NCBI GenBank assembly: GCA_023386835.1
Contig: JAEWIY010000133.1
Location: forward strand, 1 to 14,359
Length of the DNA stretch: 14,359 bases
Source of the DNA: Verrucomicrobiota bacterium
GTDB taxonomy: Bacteria > Verrucomicrobiota > Verrucomicrobiia > Opitutales > Opitutaceae
Reading direction: 5' to 3'
In this document: positions 14,287 through 14,359 of the stretch, in pieces
How positions within the stretch are numbered: the stretch's first letter is position 1
Layout of the letters: every line of letters begins with the position of its first letter
Translations under genes and position numbers: made by a program
Notes under the pieces: model-generated
The model's database searches: none
Told to the model about the DNA's origin: nothing
The model's input: only the letters and a program-made list of their open reading frames with translations

Positions 14287-14359
14287 ATGACCCCGCCGCC
14301 CCTGTTTCGCGTCCTGCCTGTTCTTCTGCTCCTCGCCATGGGTTCGGCCGGGGCGGAGC
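14287..14359 (+). CDS. Secreted protein, N-terminal fragment (signal peptide only)
   Basis: The frame starts at ATG 14287 and runs off the right edge after 24 codons. It reads MTPPPLFRVLPVLLLLAMGS followed by AGAE. That is a complete signal peptide: an Arg in the n-region, a leucine-rich core and an A-G-A type cleavage site. GGGG lies 2 nt before the ATG and could serve as a close ribosome binding site. It is 71 nt after the upstream gene's stop on the same strand, so an operon is possible. The mature protein is outside the window, so no function can be given. Confidence 0.6.
   Translation, partial: MTPPPLFRVLPVLLLLAMGSAGAE

Overview
This window looks like a contig fragment from a G+C-rich, free-living member of the Verrucomicrobiota, most likely Opitutaceae or a close relative. 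That placement is an inference from protein style, not from a marker gene. The supporting signs are a LacI-type regulator with a cation-coupled sugar symporter and a GH43 glycosidase, an exported Dabb-domain protein, and two large secreted proteins. Those two end in the RAVGP/VEVYE-type repeats common in Opitutus-like genomes. No rRNA, tRNA, CRISPR array, insertion sequence or phage gene was recognised. The first 21 bases match the Nextera transposase adapter end with two mismatches, so the left edge is probably a sequencing artefact.

Layout. (1) About 22-4291 is a carbohydrate-uptake locus. On the minus strand, from right to left, are an exported Dabb protein with a strong terminator, a LacI-family regulator, a terminator-like hairpin, and the first 22 codons of a probable sodium:solute symporter. 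On the plus strand, diverging from the Dabb gene, a GPH-family (MelB-like) sugar:cation symporter is followed after 6 nt by a cytoplasmic GH43 glycosidase. The likely logic is import of a pentose-containing oligosaccharide, cleavage inside the cell, and control by the LacI protein. The sugar (arabinosides or xylosides) is inferred. (2) 4292-4536 is a non-coding stretch with two hairpins and a perfect 15-bp palindrome, upstream of an exported M48 metalloprotease (4537-6045). (3) 6046-6216 separates convergent genes and holds a perfect 9-bp-stem hairpin and four tandem heptamers. (4) 6217-11014 carries two tandem minus-strand paralogues for exported proteins of about 750-780 residues. They share an N-terminal domain of unknown function and two C-terminal repeats of about 125 residues. 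(5) 11206-11445 is a 79-residue protein with three predicted membrane segments. Convergent with it is an orphan CHASE-PAS histidine kinase (11474-13705, minus). Divergent from the kinase is a small membrane protein (13898-14215). The first 24 codons of a secreted protein run off the right edge (14287 onward).

The most interesting part is the paralogue pair. The N-terminal domain is well conserved between the two copies, matches no enzyme family I can name with confidence, and is linked to an uncharacterised C-terminal repeat module. Everything here is read by eye. Family assignments rest on motifs, and start codons are uncertain for several genes because recognisable Shine-Dalgarno sites are weak or absent.
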